NCBI GenBank assembly: GCA_030019215.1
Contig: JASEEZ010000005.1
Span: 26,838 to 90,837 of the forward strand
Reading direction: 5' to 3'
Origin: Actinomycetota bacterium
GTDB lineage: Bacteria; Actinomycetota; Aquicultoria; Subteraquimicrobiales; UBA9087
DNA: 64,000 bases
In this document: positions 1 to 7,930 of the stretch, piece by piece
How positions within the stretch are numbered: position 1 is the first letter of the stretch
Layout: every line of letters starts with the position of its first letter
The notes under the pieces: model-generated
What the model was told of the DNA's origin: nothing
The model's input: only the letters and a program-made list of their open reading frames with translations
Databases searched by the model: none
Position numbers and translations under genes: made by a program

Positions 1-2
1 CC

Positions 3-1154
3 CCCATCGTCAAGCTGGTCAATTTGATTCTCACCGAGGCCGTCCGCGATAGGGCCAACGATGTTCACATCGAGCCTCAGGAGAAGGAGTTGAGGATCAG
101 GTATCGAATTGACGGCGTCCTTCACGAGATAATGAGTTCCCCAAAGAAAGTTCAGAATGGGGTGATCTCTCGAATCAAGATCATGGCCGGAATGGACATC
201 GCCGAGCGTCGTGTTCCTCAGGATGGTCGCTTTAGTCTGACCGTGGACAAGAAGGAGATCGATTTTCGGGTGGCGACTCTTCCCGCCATCCACGGAGAGA
301 AGATCGTTCTCCGCCTCCTGGAGAAGGAAAGCATCATGATGGACCTTGATGAGCTGGGTTTGCTTCAGGAATCTTACGAGAGGTTCAAGAACTCTTTTAC
401 CAAACCCTATGGTGCCATTTTGGTCACCGGTCCTACCGGGTGTGGCAAAACGACCACCCTTTACGCGGTATTAAATGTGATAAATACGGTGGAGAGAAAC
501 CTGATCACCGTCGAGGACCCGGTAGAATACAGATTAACCGGCGTCAATCAGGTGCAGGTGAATCCCAAGGCCGGTTTGACCTTTGCCTCGGCTCTCCGTT
601 CTATATTAAGGAACGACCCCGATGTGGTCATGATAGGGGAGATAAGGGATGGGGAGACGGCTTTGATTGCTATCGAATCGGCCCTCACCGGCCACTTGGT
701 ACTCTCCACACTCCACACCAACGATGCTCCTTCGGCTTTAACCAGGCTTACCGAGATGGGATTGGAGCCATTCCTAACTTCCTCGGCTGTGGATTGCGTG
801 GTAGCTCAGCGGTTGGCCAGGAGATTGTGCAAGGAGTGCAAGGAGTCCTATAGGCCTTCCCCCGAGATGCTAAAACGGGTTGGTTTCCCCTCCGCCGAAG
901 GCGGGGTGCCCACCCTTTATAAGGCGAAGGGTTGCAAGAAGTGTAACAACACCGGTTATAAGGGGAGAATCGGCATCTATGAAACCATGATGGTGAGCGA
1001 GACCATCGAGCGACTCACTGTGGAGAGGGCGACAACTGAGCAGATAAAAGAGGTGGCCATTGCTGAGGGCATGAAGACCCTTCGGGAGGATGGTTTTGAG
1101 AAGGTGTGTCTTGGGATTACCTCTCTGGAGGAGATATTGAGGGTCATTGTTTGA
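3..1154 (+). CDS. pilB: PilB/GspE-type pilus extension ATPase (5'-truncated by window)
   Basis: Hexameric traffic ATPase that powers assembly of pilin subunits at the inner face of the membrane. The reading frame is open from the first bases, and the family's N-terminal region is missing, so the gene starts upstream of the window. Visible motifs are Walker A GPTGCGKTTTL near nt 428-460 (Cys where Ser is usual), the Asp box LRSILRNDPD, Walker B-like MIGEIRD near nt 630, the His box STLHTND, and a four-cysteine zinc site formed by CKEC and CKKC. The stop lies 8 bp before the next pilB. The last ~240 bp are nearly identical to that paralogue, which suggests duplication with local gene conversion. 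Confidence 0.93.
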   Translation, partial: PIVKLVNLILTEAVRDRANDVHIEPQEKELRIRYRIDGVLHEIMSSPKKVQNGVISRIKIMAGMDIAERRVPQDGRFSLTVDKKEIDFRVATLPAIHGEKIVLRLLEKESIMMDLDELGLLQESYERFKNSFTKPYGAILVTGPTGCGKTTTLYAVLNVINTVERNLITVEDPVEYRLTGVNQVQVNPKAGLTFASALRSILRNDPDVVMIGEIRDGETALIAIESALTGHLVLSTLHTNDAPSALTRLTEMGLEPFLTSSAVDCVVAQRLARRLCKECKESYRPSPEMLKRVGFPSAEGGVPTLYKAKGCKKCNNTGYKGRIGIYETMMVSETIERLTVERATTEQIKEVAIAEGMKTLREDGFEKVCLGITSLEEILRVIV

Positions 1155-1162
1155 GGTGGATG

Positions 1163-2830
1163 ATGGCGATTAAACTCGATGAGCGAATTAAAGATATCTT
1201 ATTGGATGAAGAGATAGTCACGGCGGAGCAATTGAGTGAGGCCGAGAAGGTTGCGGAGAAGAAGGACATATCCCTGGTCCAGGTTCTCATCGATAAGGGC
1301 TTGATCAACGAAGTTACTTTGGCTTCCGTTCTGGCTAAACAGAGGGGCATTCCCTTTGTCGACCTCACCGAATACCAGATCGATGTCAGTGCGGCGGTTA
1401 CCATCTCTGAGGATATGGCTCGGCGCTACACCGTTTTGCCTCTTAGCTTTGAGGGGAATAAGCTGGTGGTGGCCATGGCTGATCCAGCTAACATCTTTGC
1501 CATCGATGACTTGCGAATCGTTACTGGTTACGATATTAAGCCGGTGGTGACGACCGAGTCCGACTTGCTGGCGGTCATCGGTCAGTACTTCAGAGCGGGA
1601 GAGGCTGTTGAGGAAGAGATCGAGAAGGCCGCTGAGGGAGAGGTCGCTCTGGAGAAAGTTCGTGAAGTGGCGGCAGAGGCCCCCATCGTCAAGGTGGTCA
1701 ATCTGATCATCACCCGCGCTATTCGTGATCGCACCAGCGATATTCATATTGAGCCTCAGGAGAGGGATTTGAGGGTTAGATATCGAATTGATGGTGTCCT
1801 TCATGAGGTTATGCGCTCCCCCAAGCGAATTCAACCGGCTCTTCTCTCCCGCTTTAAGGTTATGGCTGGGATGGACATTGCCGAGCACCGAAGGCCTCAG
1901 GATGGACATTGCGCTTTGACTGTTGGAGGTAAAGCCTACGATTTCAGGGTGGCGACCCTTCCCACGGTCTACGGGGAACGTGTCGTTCTGCGGATTCTGG
2001 AAAAGGAGAGTATCCTTTTTAAACTGGAGGATCTGGGGTTTTTGCCTGAGAGCCTGGAGAGATTCAAGACCTCCTTTACCAAACCATATGGGGCGATTTT
2101 GATAACGGGACCGACGGGAAGCGGTAAGTCTACGACTCTATATGCCACGCTTAACGTGTTGAATGTAGCAGAGAAAAACATTGTTACCATTGAGGATCCG
2201 GTGGAATATAGGTTGCCCGGGATAAATCAGATTCAGATCAATCCCAAAGCCGGTTTGACTTTTGCCAGGGGCCTTCGATCGATATTGAGGGCCGCACCCG
2301 ACATCATCATGGTTGGAGAGATAAGGGATAGGGAGACGGCCCAGATCGCCATCGAGGCTGCTCTCACGGGGCATCTCGTTTTCAGCACCCTTCACACAAA
2401 CGATGCCCCGGGTGCCATAACGAGGTTGACTGAGATGGGAATTCCTCCTTTTCTAACAGCATCGGCTGTGGATTGTGTTCAAGCTCAGCGGCTGGCCAGG
2501 AGATTGTGCAGGGAATGCAAGGAGTCCTATGAGCCCACCCCCGAAATGCTGGAGCAGGTCGGATTTTCCCCCGATGACAAGGTGCCCACCCTTTATAAAG
2601 CGAAGGGCTGTAAGAAGTGCAACAACACCGGCTACAAGGGAAGAATCGGCATCTATGAAATCATGATGGTGAGCGAGACCATTGAACGACTCACTGTGGA
2701 AAGGGCGACGGCCGAGCAGATAAAAGAGGTGGCCATTGCTGAGGGCATGAAGACCCTTCGGGAGGATGGTCTTGAGAAGGTGCGTCTTGGGATCACTTCC
2801 CTGGAGGAGATATTGAGGGTTGTGGTTTAA
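1163..2830 (+). CDS. pilB: PilB/GspE-type pilus extension ATPase, second copy
   Basis: Full-length PilB-type ATPase of 555 aa. Residues ~1-150 form a T2SSE_N/MshEN domain, a fold that binds c-di-GMP in several PilB/MshE proteins. The second MshEN-like motif (VLIDKGLINEVTLASVLAKQ) is well kept, while the first has Glu where Gly is typical. Walker A is GPTGSGKSTTLY. The Asp box reads LRSILRAAPD, with Ala in place of the first Asp kept by the upstream copy. GEIRD, the His box and the four-Cys zinc motif are intact. I chose the ATG at 1163 because GAGGTGG at 1153-1159 leaves a better gap than the ATG at 1160. The stop codon abuts a MITE-like repeat. Confidence 0.93.
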   Translation: MAIKLDERIKDILLDEEIVTAEQLSEAEKVAEKKDISLVQVLIDKGLINEVTLASVLAKQRGIPFVDLTEYQIDVSAAVTISEDMARRYTVLPLSFEGNKLVVAMADPANIFAIDDLRIVTGYDIKPVVTTESDLLAVIGQYFRAGEAVEEEIEKAAEGEVALEKVREVAAEAPIVKVVNLIITRAIRDRTSDIHIEPQERDLRVRYRIDGVLHEVMRSPKRIQPALLSRFKVMAGMDIAEHRRPQDGHCALTVGGKAYDFRVATLPTVYGERVVLRILEKESILFKLEDLGFLPESLERFKTSFTKPYGAILITGPTGSGKSTTLYATLNVLNVAEKNIVTIEDPVEYRLPGINQIQINPKAGLTFARGLRSILRAAPDIIMVGEIRDRETAQIAIEAALTGHLVFSTLHTNDAPGAITRLTEMGIPPFLTASAVDCVQAQRLARRLCRECKESYEPTPEMLEQVGFSPDDKVPTLYKAKGCKKCNNTGYKGRIGIYEIMMVSETIERLTVERATAEQIKEVAIAEGMKTLREDGLEKVRLGITSLEEILRVVV

Positions 2831-2976
2831 TACCGTTACAACTTTTAGATAGAATCCTTTATCAACCAACCTGAATCTGTTAGCTGATAAGCAAAAGGCT
2901 TGTCCTGAGCTTGTTGAAGGAAAAAAGGTGTTACCCCGCCGATGGCGGGGTGGCATAAGAAATAGTTGTAACGGCA
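2831..2976. repeat. MITE-like element, copy 1
   Basis: A 146-bp element bounded by inverted ends TACCGTTACAACT (left) and AGTTGTAACGGCA (right). The flanks are TTAA on the left and CTAG on the right. It contains a CCCCGCC-GAT-GGCGGGG hairpin and a copy of the CCTGAGCTTGTTGAAGG-type word seen in many genomes. It carries no ORF. It belongs to the same family as the copies near 8.3 and 24.8 kb, and it starts directly after the pilB TAA stop. Confidence 0.75.
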
Positions 2977-3014
2977 CTAGTTTTTGGGAATGATCTCGAA
3001 AAGGAGGGGGAAAG

Positions 3015-4076
3015 TTGTCTGCTTTGAATGATCTATTGATGGAAGCATTTGAGAAGGGAGCCTCCGATTTACATCTAACGGTGGGGGTTCCTCCCACCAT
3101 AAGAGTTCACGGGGTTTTAGTTCATCTCGATCACCCTGTTTTGGCCCAGGAGGATACGAAGGGGCTTGTTTACAGTATTCTCAACGATGAACAGAGAGAG
3201 CGCCTTGAGAAGAATTGGGAGTTGGATTTCTCTTATTCTCTTCCTGGTAAGGCACGCTTTAGGGTGAATATCTATTTTCAAAGGGGAAGCTGTGCTGCCG
3301 CCTTCCGTTTAATCCCCGCGGAGATAAGGGGATTGGAGGAGTTGGGTCTTCCTTTGGCCCTCGAGGGTTTAGCTAAGAGACCGAGGGGTTTCGTTCTGGT
3401 CACGGGACCCACGGGTAGTGGGAAGACTACCACCCTAGCCTCTCTCATCGATATAATTAATGAAACTCAGGAGGTGCACATAATTACGATAGAGGACCCG
3501 ATCGAATACCTGCACCAGCATAAAAAGGCTATTGTTAATCAGAGGGAGGTTGGATCCGATACTAAGGCATTTGCCAGCGCCTTAAAATATGTGCTCAGAC
3601 AGGACCCCGATGTCATCTTGATTGGTGAGATGCGGGACCTCGAGACCATCTCTGTGGCCTTGACTGCGGCCGAGACGGGACACCTCGTCTTTGCTACCCT
3701 CCATACTCAAGATTCCCCGCAGACCATCGATCGAATCATCGATGTCTTTCCCCCTCATCAACAACAACAGGTGCGAATTCAGTTGGCCGGCACGCTTCAG
3801 GGTATAATCTCTCAACAGCTTCTCCCCACGAGCGATGGGAAGGGGAGGATAGTCGCCGTTGAGGTTCTCACACCCACCCCGGCTGTTCGGAACATGATCA
3901 GGGAAGCCAAGACACACCAGATCTACAATGCCATTCAAACTGGACAGAAGTATGGCATGCAGACGATGGATCAAGCCCTGGCCGGTCTTTATAGAAGGGG
4001 AAAGATAACCTATGAGATAGCCCTGGAAAGAGCGATAGATCCTCAGGATTTGAGGCAGCTCTTGGGCAAAGCATGA
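3015..4076 (+). CDS. pilT: PilT twitching-motility retraction ATPase
   Basis: Retraction ATPase of 353 aa, the usual PilT length, which depolymerises the pilus. It shows the N-terminal SDLHLTVGVPP start, Walker A GPTGSGKTTTL (~residues 132-142), the Asp box LRQDPDVILIGEMRD, the His box ATLHTQD, and a C-terminal AIRNLIRE-type motif (AVRNMIREAKTHQI) that marks PilT rather than PilB. The start is TTG with AAGGAGG at 3000-3006. It lies between the tandem pilB genes and pilC and is separated from pilB by a MITE-like repeat. Confidence 0.96.
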   Translation: MSALNDLLMEAFEKGASDLHLTVGVPPTIRVHGVLVHLDHPVLAQEDTKGLVYSILNDEQRERLEKNWELDFSYSLPGKARFRVNIYFQRGSCAAAFRLIPAEIRGLEELGLPLALEGLAKRPRGFVLVTGPTGSGKTTTLASLIDIINETQEVHIITIEDPIEYLHQHKKAIVNQREVGSDTKAFASALKYVLRQDPDVILIGEMRDLETISVALTAAETGHLVFATLHTQDSPQTIDRIIDVFPPHQQQQVRIQLAGTLQGIISQQLLPTSDGKGRIVAVEVLTPTPAVRNMIREAKTHQIYNAIQTGQKYGMQTMDQALAGLYRRGKITYEIALERAIDPQDLRQLLGKA

Positions 4077-4330
4077 TGAGTTGACAGTTCACAGTTGACA
4101 GAGAGCAGAAATTAGGAATTAGCATAGAGTGGAGAGCCCCGCATCTTGCGGGGTAAACTCCGAGCACAGAGCGTAGAGACAAAAGATTTTTCTCTAAGCT
4201 CTAAGCTCCGAGCTCTAAGCTGACAGACGAATTTCGAATAACGAATAGCTGCATCTGACGGCTGACAGAATTAGGAAAGAAGGAATTTCGCCTCTTGGGT
4301 CGAAGCAATTAACTTCAGGTGGCGAAGGTA
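4077..4330. repeat. Mosaic of short degenerate tandem words upstream of pilC
   Basis: About 250 bp with no plausible gene. It is made of short near-tandem words: GTTGACAGTTCACAGTTGACAG, then CTCTAAGCTCTAAGCTCCGAGCTC, then GAATTTCGAATAACGAATAG, then GCATCTGACGGCTGACAG. A CCCCGCATCTTGCGGGG hairpin is embedded near 4138-4154. The same words in a similar order recur near 24.0 and 52.6 kb. Function unknown. Confidence 0.7.
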
Positions 4331-4389
4331 TGGAGAGAAAAATTGTCGGTGAACTGCCACTCATCGATTGAATCGAGGATGTGATTAAA

Positions 4390-5607
4390 TTGGCGGTCAC
4401 TTTTACTTACAAGGTGAGAGACAGACAGGGCAAAATCATCACGGGCTCCATCGAGGCTGATAGCCAGACAACCGTTGTTACCAAGTTGCGTCAGATGGGT
4501 TACATCGTTGTGGGTATCGCCGAGAAGGCGGAGATAGCTCGCGGAGCCGGTTTAAGCTTCAAGGGTTTGAAGAGAATAAAATCCAAGGATCTGACCATCT
4601 TCAGCCGGCAGTTTTCCACGATGATAAACTCGGGCCTCTCCATCACCAAGTGCCTGGGAATTCTGGCCGAGCAGACGGAAAACCCCAAATTGGCTGATGT
4701 CGTTGGCGAGTTGCAACGGGATGTAGAGGGTGGCAAAGCACTCTCTGAGGCTCTGGCAAAATACCCTAAAGTGTTCCCACCCATATTTACAAATATGGTT
4801 AGGGCCGGAGAGACCGGTGGTGTCCTAGATGAGGTGCTTGCCAGGGTAGCCGAGCATTTCGAGAAGGAAGGGGCTTTGAAAGGTAGGATCAAATCGGCTA
4901 TGGCTTACCCCACGGCCATGTTTTGCTTTTGCATGCTCATCATCTTCGTTATGATTACCTTCATCGTTCCCATGTTTGTGAGGATGTTTGCCACCCTGGG
5001 GGGAACACTCCCCCTGCCCACGCAGATCCTCCTCTCCATAAGCAACTTCATTCGCGGTTTCTGGTATGTGATCCTGGCGACGATAGTTGGGTTGGGCTAT
5101 GGTTATCGTCGCTTTGTGGCCACCGACTTTGGGCGGCTCCGGGTTGACAGGCTGAAGCTGAGGTTGCCTGTCTTTGGTACCCTTGCCCGAAAGCTCTCCA
5201 TAGCCAGATTCAGTCGCACCCTGGGAACTTTGATCTCCAGCGGCGTGCCCATTCTGCAGGCGCTGGATATTGTCGGTGACACCGCTGGCAATGCCGTCGT
5301 GTCCAATGCGGTGAGGCAGACTCGATCCAGCATCAAGGAGGGGGAGACCATAGCCAGACCATTGGGGGAAAGCGAGGTATTTCCCCCAATGGTTGTTCAG
5401 ATGATCGCCGTGGGCGAGGAAACGGGGGCTCTCGATGGAATGTTGCAGAAGATAGCCGATTTCTATGAGGAAGAGGTGTCGGCCACGGTGGATGCTCTGA
5501 CCTCCTTGATTGAGCCCCTGATGATAGCGTTTATGGGGGTTGTTGTTGGAGGGATGATCGTAGCACTGTATATGCCGATGTTCAGCGTCATCACCTTGAT
5601 TAAATAA
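4390..5607 (+). CDS. pilC: PilC/GspF inner-membrane pilus platform protein
   Basis: Polytopic platform protein that couples PilB/PilT rotation to pilin insertion; 405 aa. It has two T2SSF domains (about residues 65-190 and 270-390), each with the FSRQFSTMINSGLSI / FSRTLGTLISSGVPI pattern, and three hydrophobic segments (around residues 170-200, 215-235 and 375-400). A TTG start at 4390 gives the usual MAVTFTYKVRD N-terminus. A GTG at 4381 is possible but sits too close to the GAGG at 4375. It is followed by a sigma-28-like promoter and the c-di-GMP riboswitch of the pilin gene. Confidence 0.95.
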   Translation: MAVTFTYKVRDRQGKIITGSIEADSQTTVVTKLRQMGYIVVGIAEKAEIARGAGLSFKGLKRIKSKDLTIFSRQFSTMINSGLSITKCLGILAEQTENPKLADVVGELQRDVEGGKALSEALAKYPKVFPPIFTNMVRAGETGGVLDEVLARVAEHFEKEGALKGRIKSAMAYPTAMFCFCMLIIFVMITFIVPMFVRMFATLGGTLPLPTQILLSISNFIRGFWYVILATIVGLGYGYRRFVATDFGRLRVDRLKLRLPVFGTLARKLSIARFSRTLGTLISSGVPILQALDIVGDTAGNAVVSNAVRQTRSSIKEGETIARPLGESEVFPPMVVQMIAVGEETGALDGMLQKIADFYEEEVSATVDALTSLIEPLMIAFMGVVVGGMIVALYMPMFSVITLIK

Positions 5608-5612
5608 GTTGT

Positions 5613-5640
5613 TAAAGTTTTTCTCGGGGCGTGCCGATAT
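5613..5640 (+). promoter_or_regulatory. Sigma-28 (FliA/WhiG-type) promoter-like site before riboswitch and pilin
   Basis: TAAAGTTT at 5613-5620 and GCCGATAT at 5633-5640, spaced by 12 bases. The classic FliA consensus is TAAAGTTT-N11-GCCGATAA, so only the last base and one spacer base differ. Transcription would start near 5648, about 20 bases before the c-di-GMP aptamer core. Confidence 0.75.
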
Positions 5641-5664
5641 AAAAAGCGGAATGGTATTTTGACA

Positions 5665-5745
5665 AAAAGAGAAGGGCAAACCCACCGTGAGGTGGGGGCG
5701 CAAAGCTGCGGGCCCCGCAGGATGCGGGGTAGCTGGGCTGCCTCA
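5665..5745 (+). ncRNA. Cyclic di-GMP-I (GEMM-I) riboswitch aptamer
   Basis: The core landmarks of the GEMM-I class appear in order. They are GGGCAAACC (5674-5682), a CCACC-GTGA-GGTGG hairpin with a GNRA tetraloop (P2), GGGCGCAAAGC (5696-5706), a GC-rich P3, and the closing GGTAGCTGGGCTGCC (5728-5742). The last matches the GGUAGCGGGGUUACC closing segment of the Vibrio Vc2 aptamer. The aptamer lies in the leader of the major pilin gene, just after a sigma-28-like promoter and before an intrinsic terminator. Confidence 0.92.
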
Positions 5746-5770
5746 GATTTTACCCAGATTTCTTAAGTGG

Positions 5771-5824
5771 AAAGGAAAAGCAAGCCCCGCAGCTCAATAT
5801 ACAATTCGGCTTGTTTTTTCCTTT
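5771..5824 (+). terminator. Intrinsic terminator in the pilin leader (riboswitch expression platform)
   Basis: AAAGGAAAAGCAAGCC (5771-5786) pairs with GGCTTGTTTTTTCCTTT (5808-5824). This makes a long stem whose 3' arm supplies the U-rich tract. It lies between the c-di-GMP aptamer and the pilin ribosome binding site. Its loop contains CCCGCAGCT (5786-5794), exactly complementary to AGCTGCGGG inside the aptamer (5704-5712), so an alternative fold is possible. The direction of the switch cannot be read from sequence alone. Confidence 0.7.
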
Positions 5825-5889
5825 TCAAAGAAGGAGGTGGGCGTGAGACATAGAATATTTAAAAAAACACGGGAAGGAGGTGAAGAAAA

Positions 5890-6246
5890 GTGTTTAAGCT
5901 TTTAAAGAGAGAAAAGGGCTTTACACTCGTTGAACTCATGGTCGTTGCATTGATAATCGGTATATTGGTCGGTATAGCCGTGCCCGTGTTTAACGTCGCC
6001 CGAGCGACCGCTCAGAAGAGGACCTGTCAGGCGAACCTGAGGACGATTGACGGGGCGATAACGACCTACAATGCCACCGAGGAGACCTATCCTCCTGCTG
6101 GCGAGATTGGTAGCGGTCATGTGCTGATAACGCAGCATTATCTCAAGACGGTACCCAAGTGCCCATCGACAGCTACCAACAATCAGTATACTGTCGTGGC
6201 GGGCGATCCATCCTACGCCACATGTCCAAATGGTCACACGTATTGA
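5890..6246 (+). CDS. pilA: Type IV major pilin (PilA-like)
   Basis: A 118-aa type IVa-style pilin. It has a short charged leader ending KG, then FTLVELMVV: the class III prepilin cleavage site G|F with Glu at +5. The hydrophobic N-terminal helix runs to about residue 35. The C-terminal head has three Cys, with Cys at ~46, ~95 and ~113. The start is GTG at 5890 behind AAGGAGGTGA, the strongest Shine-Dalgarno in the locus, which fits high expression. It is a single gene controlled by the preceding riboswitch and ends at a strong terminator. Confidence 0.94.
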   Translation: MFKLLKREKGFTLVELMVVALIIGILVGIAVPVFNVARATAQKRTCQANLRTIDGAITTYNATEETYPPAGEIGSGHVLITQHYLKTVPKCPSTATNNQYTVVAGDPSYATCPNGHTY

Positions 6247-6260
6247 TGCTTGGGTGGGTT

Positions 6261-6293
6261 AAAAGCCCCCCGACACGTCGGGGGGCTTTTTTT
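6261..6293 (+). terminator. Intrinsic terminator after pilin
   Basis: AAAGCCCCCCGAC-A-C-GTCGGGGGGCTTTTTTT: a 10-bp-plus GC-rich stem with a run of T, 15 bp after the pilin stop. It isolates the pilin transcript from the downstream peptidase. Confidence 0.93.
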
Positions 6294-6299
6294 CATTCG

Positions 6300-6500
6300 A
6301 CATCCGTCATCGGACAAGGGTAAATCGCATAGAAGGGTTCGAGGATTCAAGGATTCAAGCCGTATAGCTTTCTAAGATTTTCATCCTTCAACTCCGTTCA
6401 GGATCACCTTGAGCCTGTCGAAAGGTGAGCTCAGTCGAAGCCTCGAAAGGTCACTTGACCTCTCGACTCCTGGACCCCTTGAATCCTAAAATAAAGTTTT
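6300..6500. repeat. Repeat-word region between pilin and prepilin peptidase
   Basis: About 200 bp without a gene. GAGGATTCAAGGATTCAAG (6340-6358) and CTTGAATCCT (6479-6488) form outer inverted ends. The interior has TCGA-rich words, including CCTTGAGCCTGTCGAAAGG and several CTCGA / TCGAG boxes. No ORF or recognised RNA family. A TATAAT box follows at 6537 and could be the -10 of the next gene. Confidence 0.55.
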
Positions 6501-6565
6501 CTTTGCGCTTTGCTCACTATTTTTGGAGAAGAGCTATATAATCCAACCAAAGAGAGCAGTGATTA

Positions 6566-7351
6566 GTGGCAACTGTAGCGGTATCAATTATCCTTTTCAT
6601 ATTCGGTCTGGCGGTCGGCAGTTTCTTGAACGTCTGCATCTGGCGTCTGCCGCGGGGAGAGTCCATTATCTCCCCGGTCTCCCACTGCCCTCATTGCGGC
6701 CGGCCTATTCGAGTCAGGGATAACATTCCACTGCTCAGCTACCTGATGTTGAAGGGGAGGTGTCGCTATTGCGGGGGTAGAATCTCCCCCCAATATTTTC
6801 TAGTTGAGCTGGCAACCGCGGTTTTATTCGTCCTTGTCTTTCTGAAGCACGGCTTGAGTTGGAATCTGGTTTCCTCCCTTTTCTTTGTCTCCGTCCTTCT
6901 TTTGGTGGCCGCGATCGATCTGAAGCACCAGATCATCCCAAATAAGGTGATTCTGCCGGCCATGGCGGTTCAATTCATCTTGATACTCTCTCCCCCTATC
7001 TATCACAATGAGCTGAAGGGAGCGATTCCCTATCTGGCCGGCTTTTTCATCGGTGGCGGTATTCTTTTATTTGCTGCCTTGGTTTCTCCCCTTATCTTTG
7101 GAAAGGAGGGGATGGGGGGCGGAGATATAAAGCTTGGAGCTTTTATCGGCCTGACCTTGGGCTGGCACATCCTTGTTGCTCTCTTCGTGGGCTTTCTGAC
7201 TGGGGCCCTGGTTGGCCTCACGCTCATCGCCTTGAAACGCAAGACCCGAAAGGATCTTATCCCTTTCGGGCCATCCCTCTCTCTTGGAGGGCTGGCGGCG
7301 CTGTTTCTAGGTCCTCAGATTTTCTCATTCTACCTCGGTTTATTGCCTTAA
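6566..7351 (+). CDS. pilD: Prepilin peptidase / N-methyltransferase (PilD, A24 family)
   Basis: Polytopic aspartic peptidase that removes prepilin leaders and methylates the new N-terminus; 261 aa. The N-terminal domain has two CxxC pairs (CPHCGRP and CRYCGGR) typical of the bifunctional form. The two catalytic Asp motifs are AIDLKHQIIPN and the GGGD-type EGMGGGDIKLG. About seven to eight hydrophobic segments are present. The start is GTG at 6566 with a weak ribosome binding site. It serves all the pilin-like genes around it. Confidence 0.95.
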   Translation: MATVAVSIILFIFGLAVGSFLNVCIWRLPRGESIISPVSHCPHCGRPIRVRDNIPLLSYLMLKGRCRYCGGRISPQYFLVELATAVLFVLVFLKHGLSWNLVSSLFFVSVLLLVAAIDLKHQIIPNKVILPAMAVQFILILSPPIYHNELKGAIPYLAGFFIGGGILLFAALVSPLIFGKEGMGGGDIKLGAFIGLTLGWHILVALFVGFLTGALVGLTLIALKRKTRKDLIPFGPSLSLGGLAALFLGPQIFSFYLGLLP

Positions 7352-7392
7352 ATTTAATTTACCGGTCTTTTGGGTGATGGTAAAATAAGGAT

Positions 7393-7914
7393 ATGAACTT
7401 TCCATCACGCAACGAGAAGGCTTTCACTCTGGTCGAGATCATCCTGGCCCTCGCCATTTTTGGCATCCTGGTGACGGTAGCCATGCTGGGCTTGGACTAT
7501 TTTCAGACCTCCAAGCGCCTGGATGCTGCTCTTCGAGAAATCGCCTCCGATATCAGGGAGGCCCAGTCCCGAGCCATGGCCGAGCAGATGTACTACGGGA
7601 TACATTTCATCGAGGCCGAGAACATATACTTCATTCACCGTGACACCACCACGACAACCTTGTTTGATACCGATCCCATACCCTGGGGACCCCACGGGGA
7701 GACGACAGCGGCCCTTACCGAGGGCATTGTTTTTGAGCGGGCTGGGCCCAACAACACCGATCCAATTACCTTTAACGATAACTGGTATGATGCTTTGGTC
7801 TTTGAACCTTCCGGTTCCCCAAAAAGGCCGGGTAGCGTCTACCTTCAGAACGAACGCAACAAGGAACGTTACCTCACCGTGGGAATGGAAACGGGGCGGG
7901 TCAGGCTTTACTGA
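7393..7914 (+). CDS. Minor pseudopilin, FimT/GspH-like
   Basis: A 173-aa pseudopilin with the N-terminal motif EKA|FTLVEIILALAIFG, then a globular domain of the GspH/FimT type. The residue before the predicted cut is Ala instead of the usual Gly. The ATG start has AAGGAT just upstream, and an extended -10-like TGGTAAAAT lies at 7375-7383. It begins a run of minor pilins and likely sits at the pilus tip or primes assembly. Confidence 0.88.
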   Translation: MNFPSRNEKAFTLVEIILALAIFGILVTVAMLGLDYFQTSKRLDAALREIASDIREAQSRAMAEQMYYGIHFIEAENIYFIHRDTTTTTLFDTDPIPWGPHGETTAALTEGIVFERAGPNNTDPITFNDNWYDALVFEPSGSPKRPGSVYLQNERNKERYLTVGMETGRVRLY

Positions 7915-7930
7915 TCAAGGTGAGGGATCG

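Noticed and set aside
440..853. Alternative-frame ORF inside the first pilB
   Set aside because: Lies wholly within a strongly conserved ATPase domain in another frame.
4825..5703. Minus-strand ORF of 292 aa opposite pilC
   Set aside because: Shadow of pilC codon use; composition is His/Gln/Gly-rich with no recognisable domain, and pilC is certain.
6511..6542. Sigma-70 promoter before the prepilin peptidase gene
   Set aside because: TATAAT at 6537 is good, but no -35 at proper spacing is convincing; mentioned only in the repeat entry.
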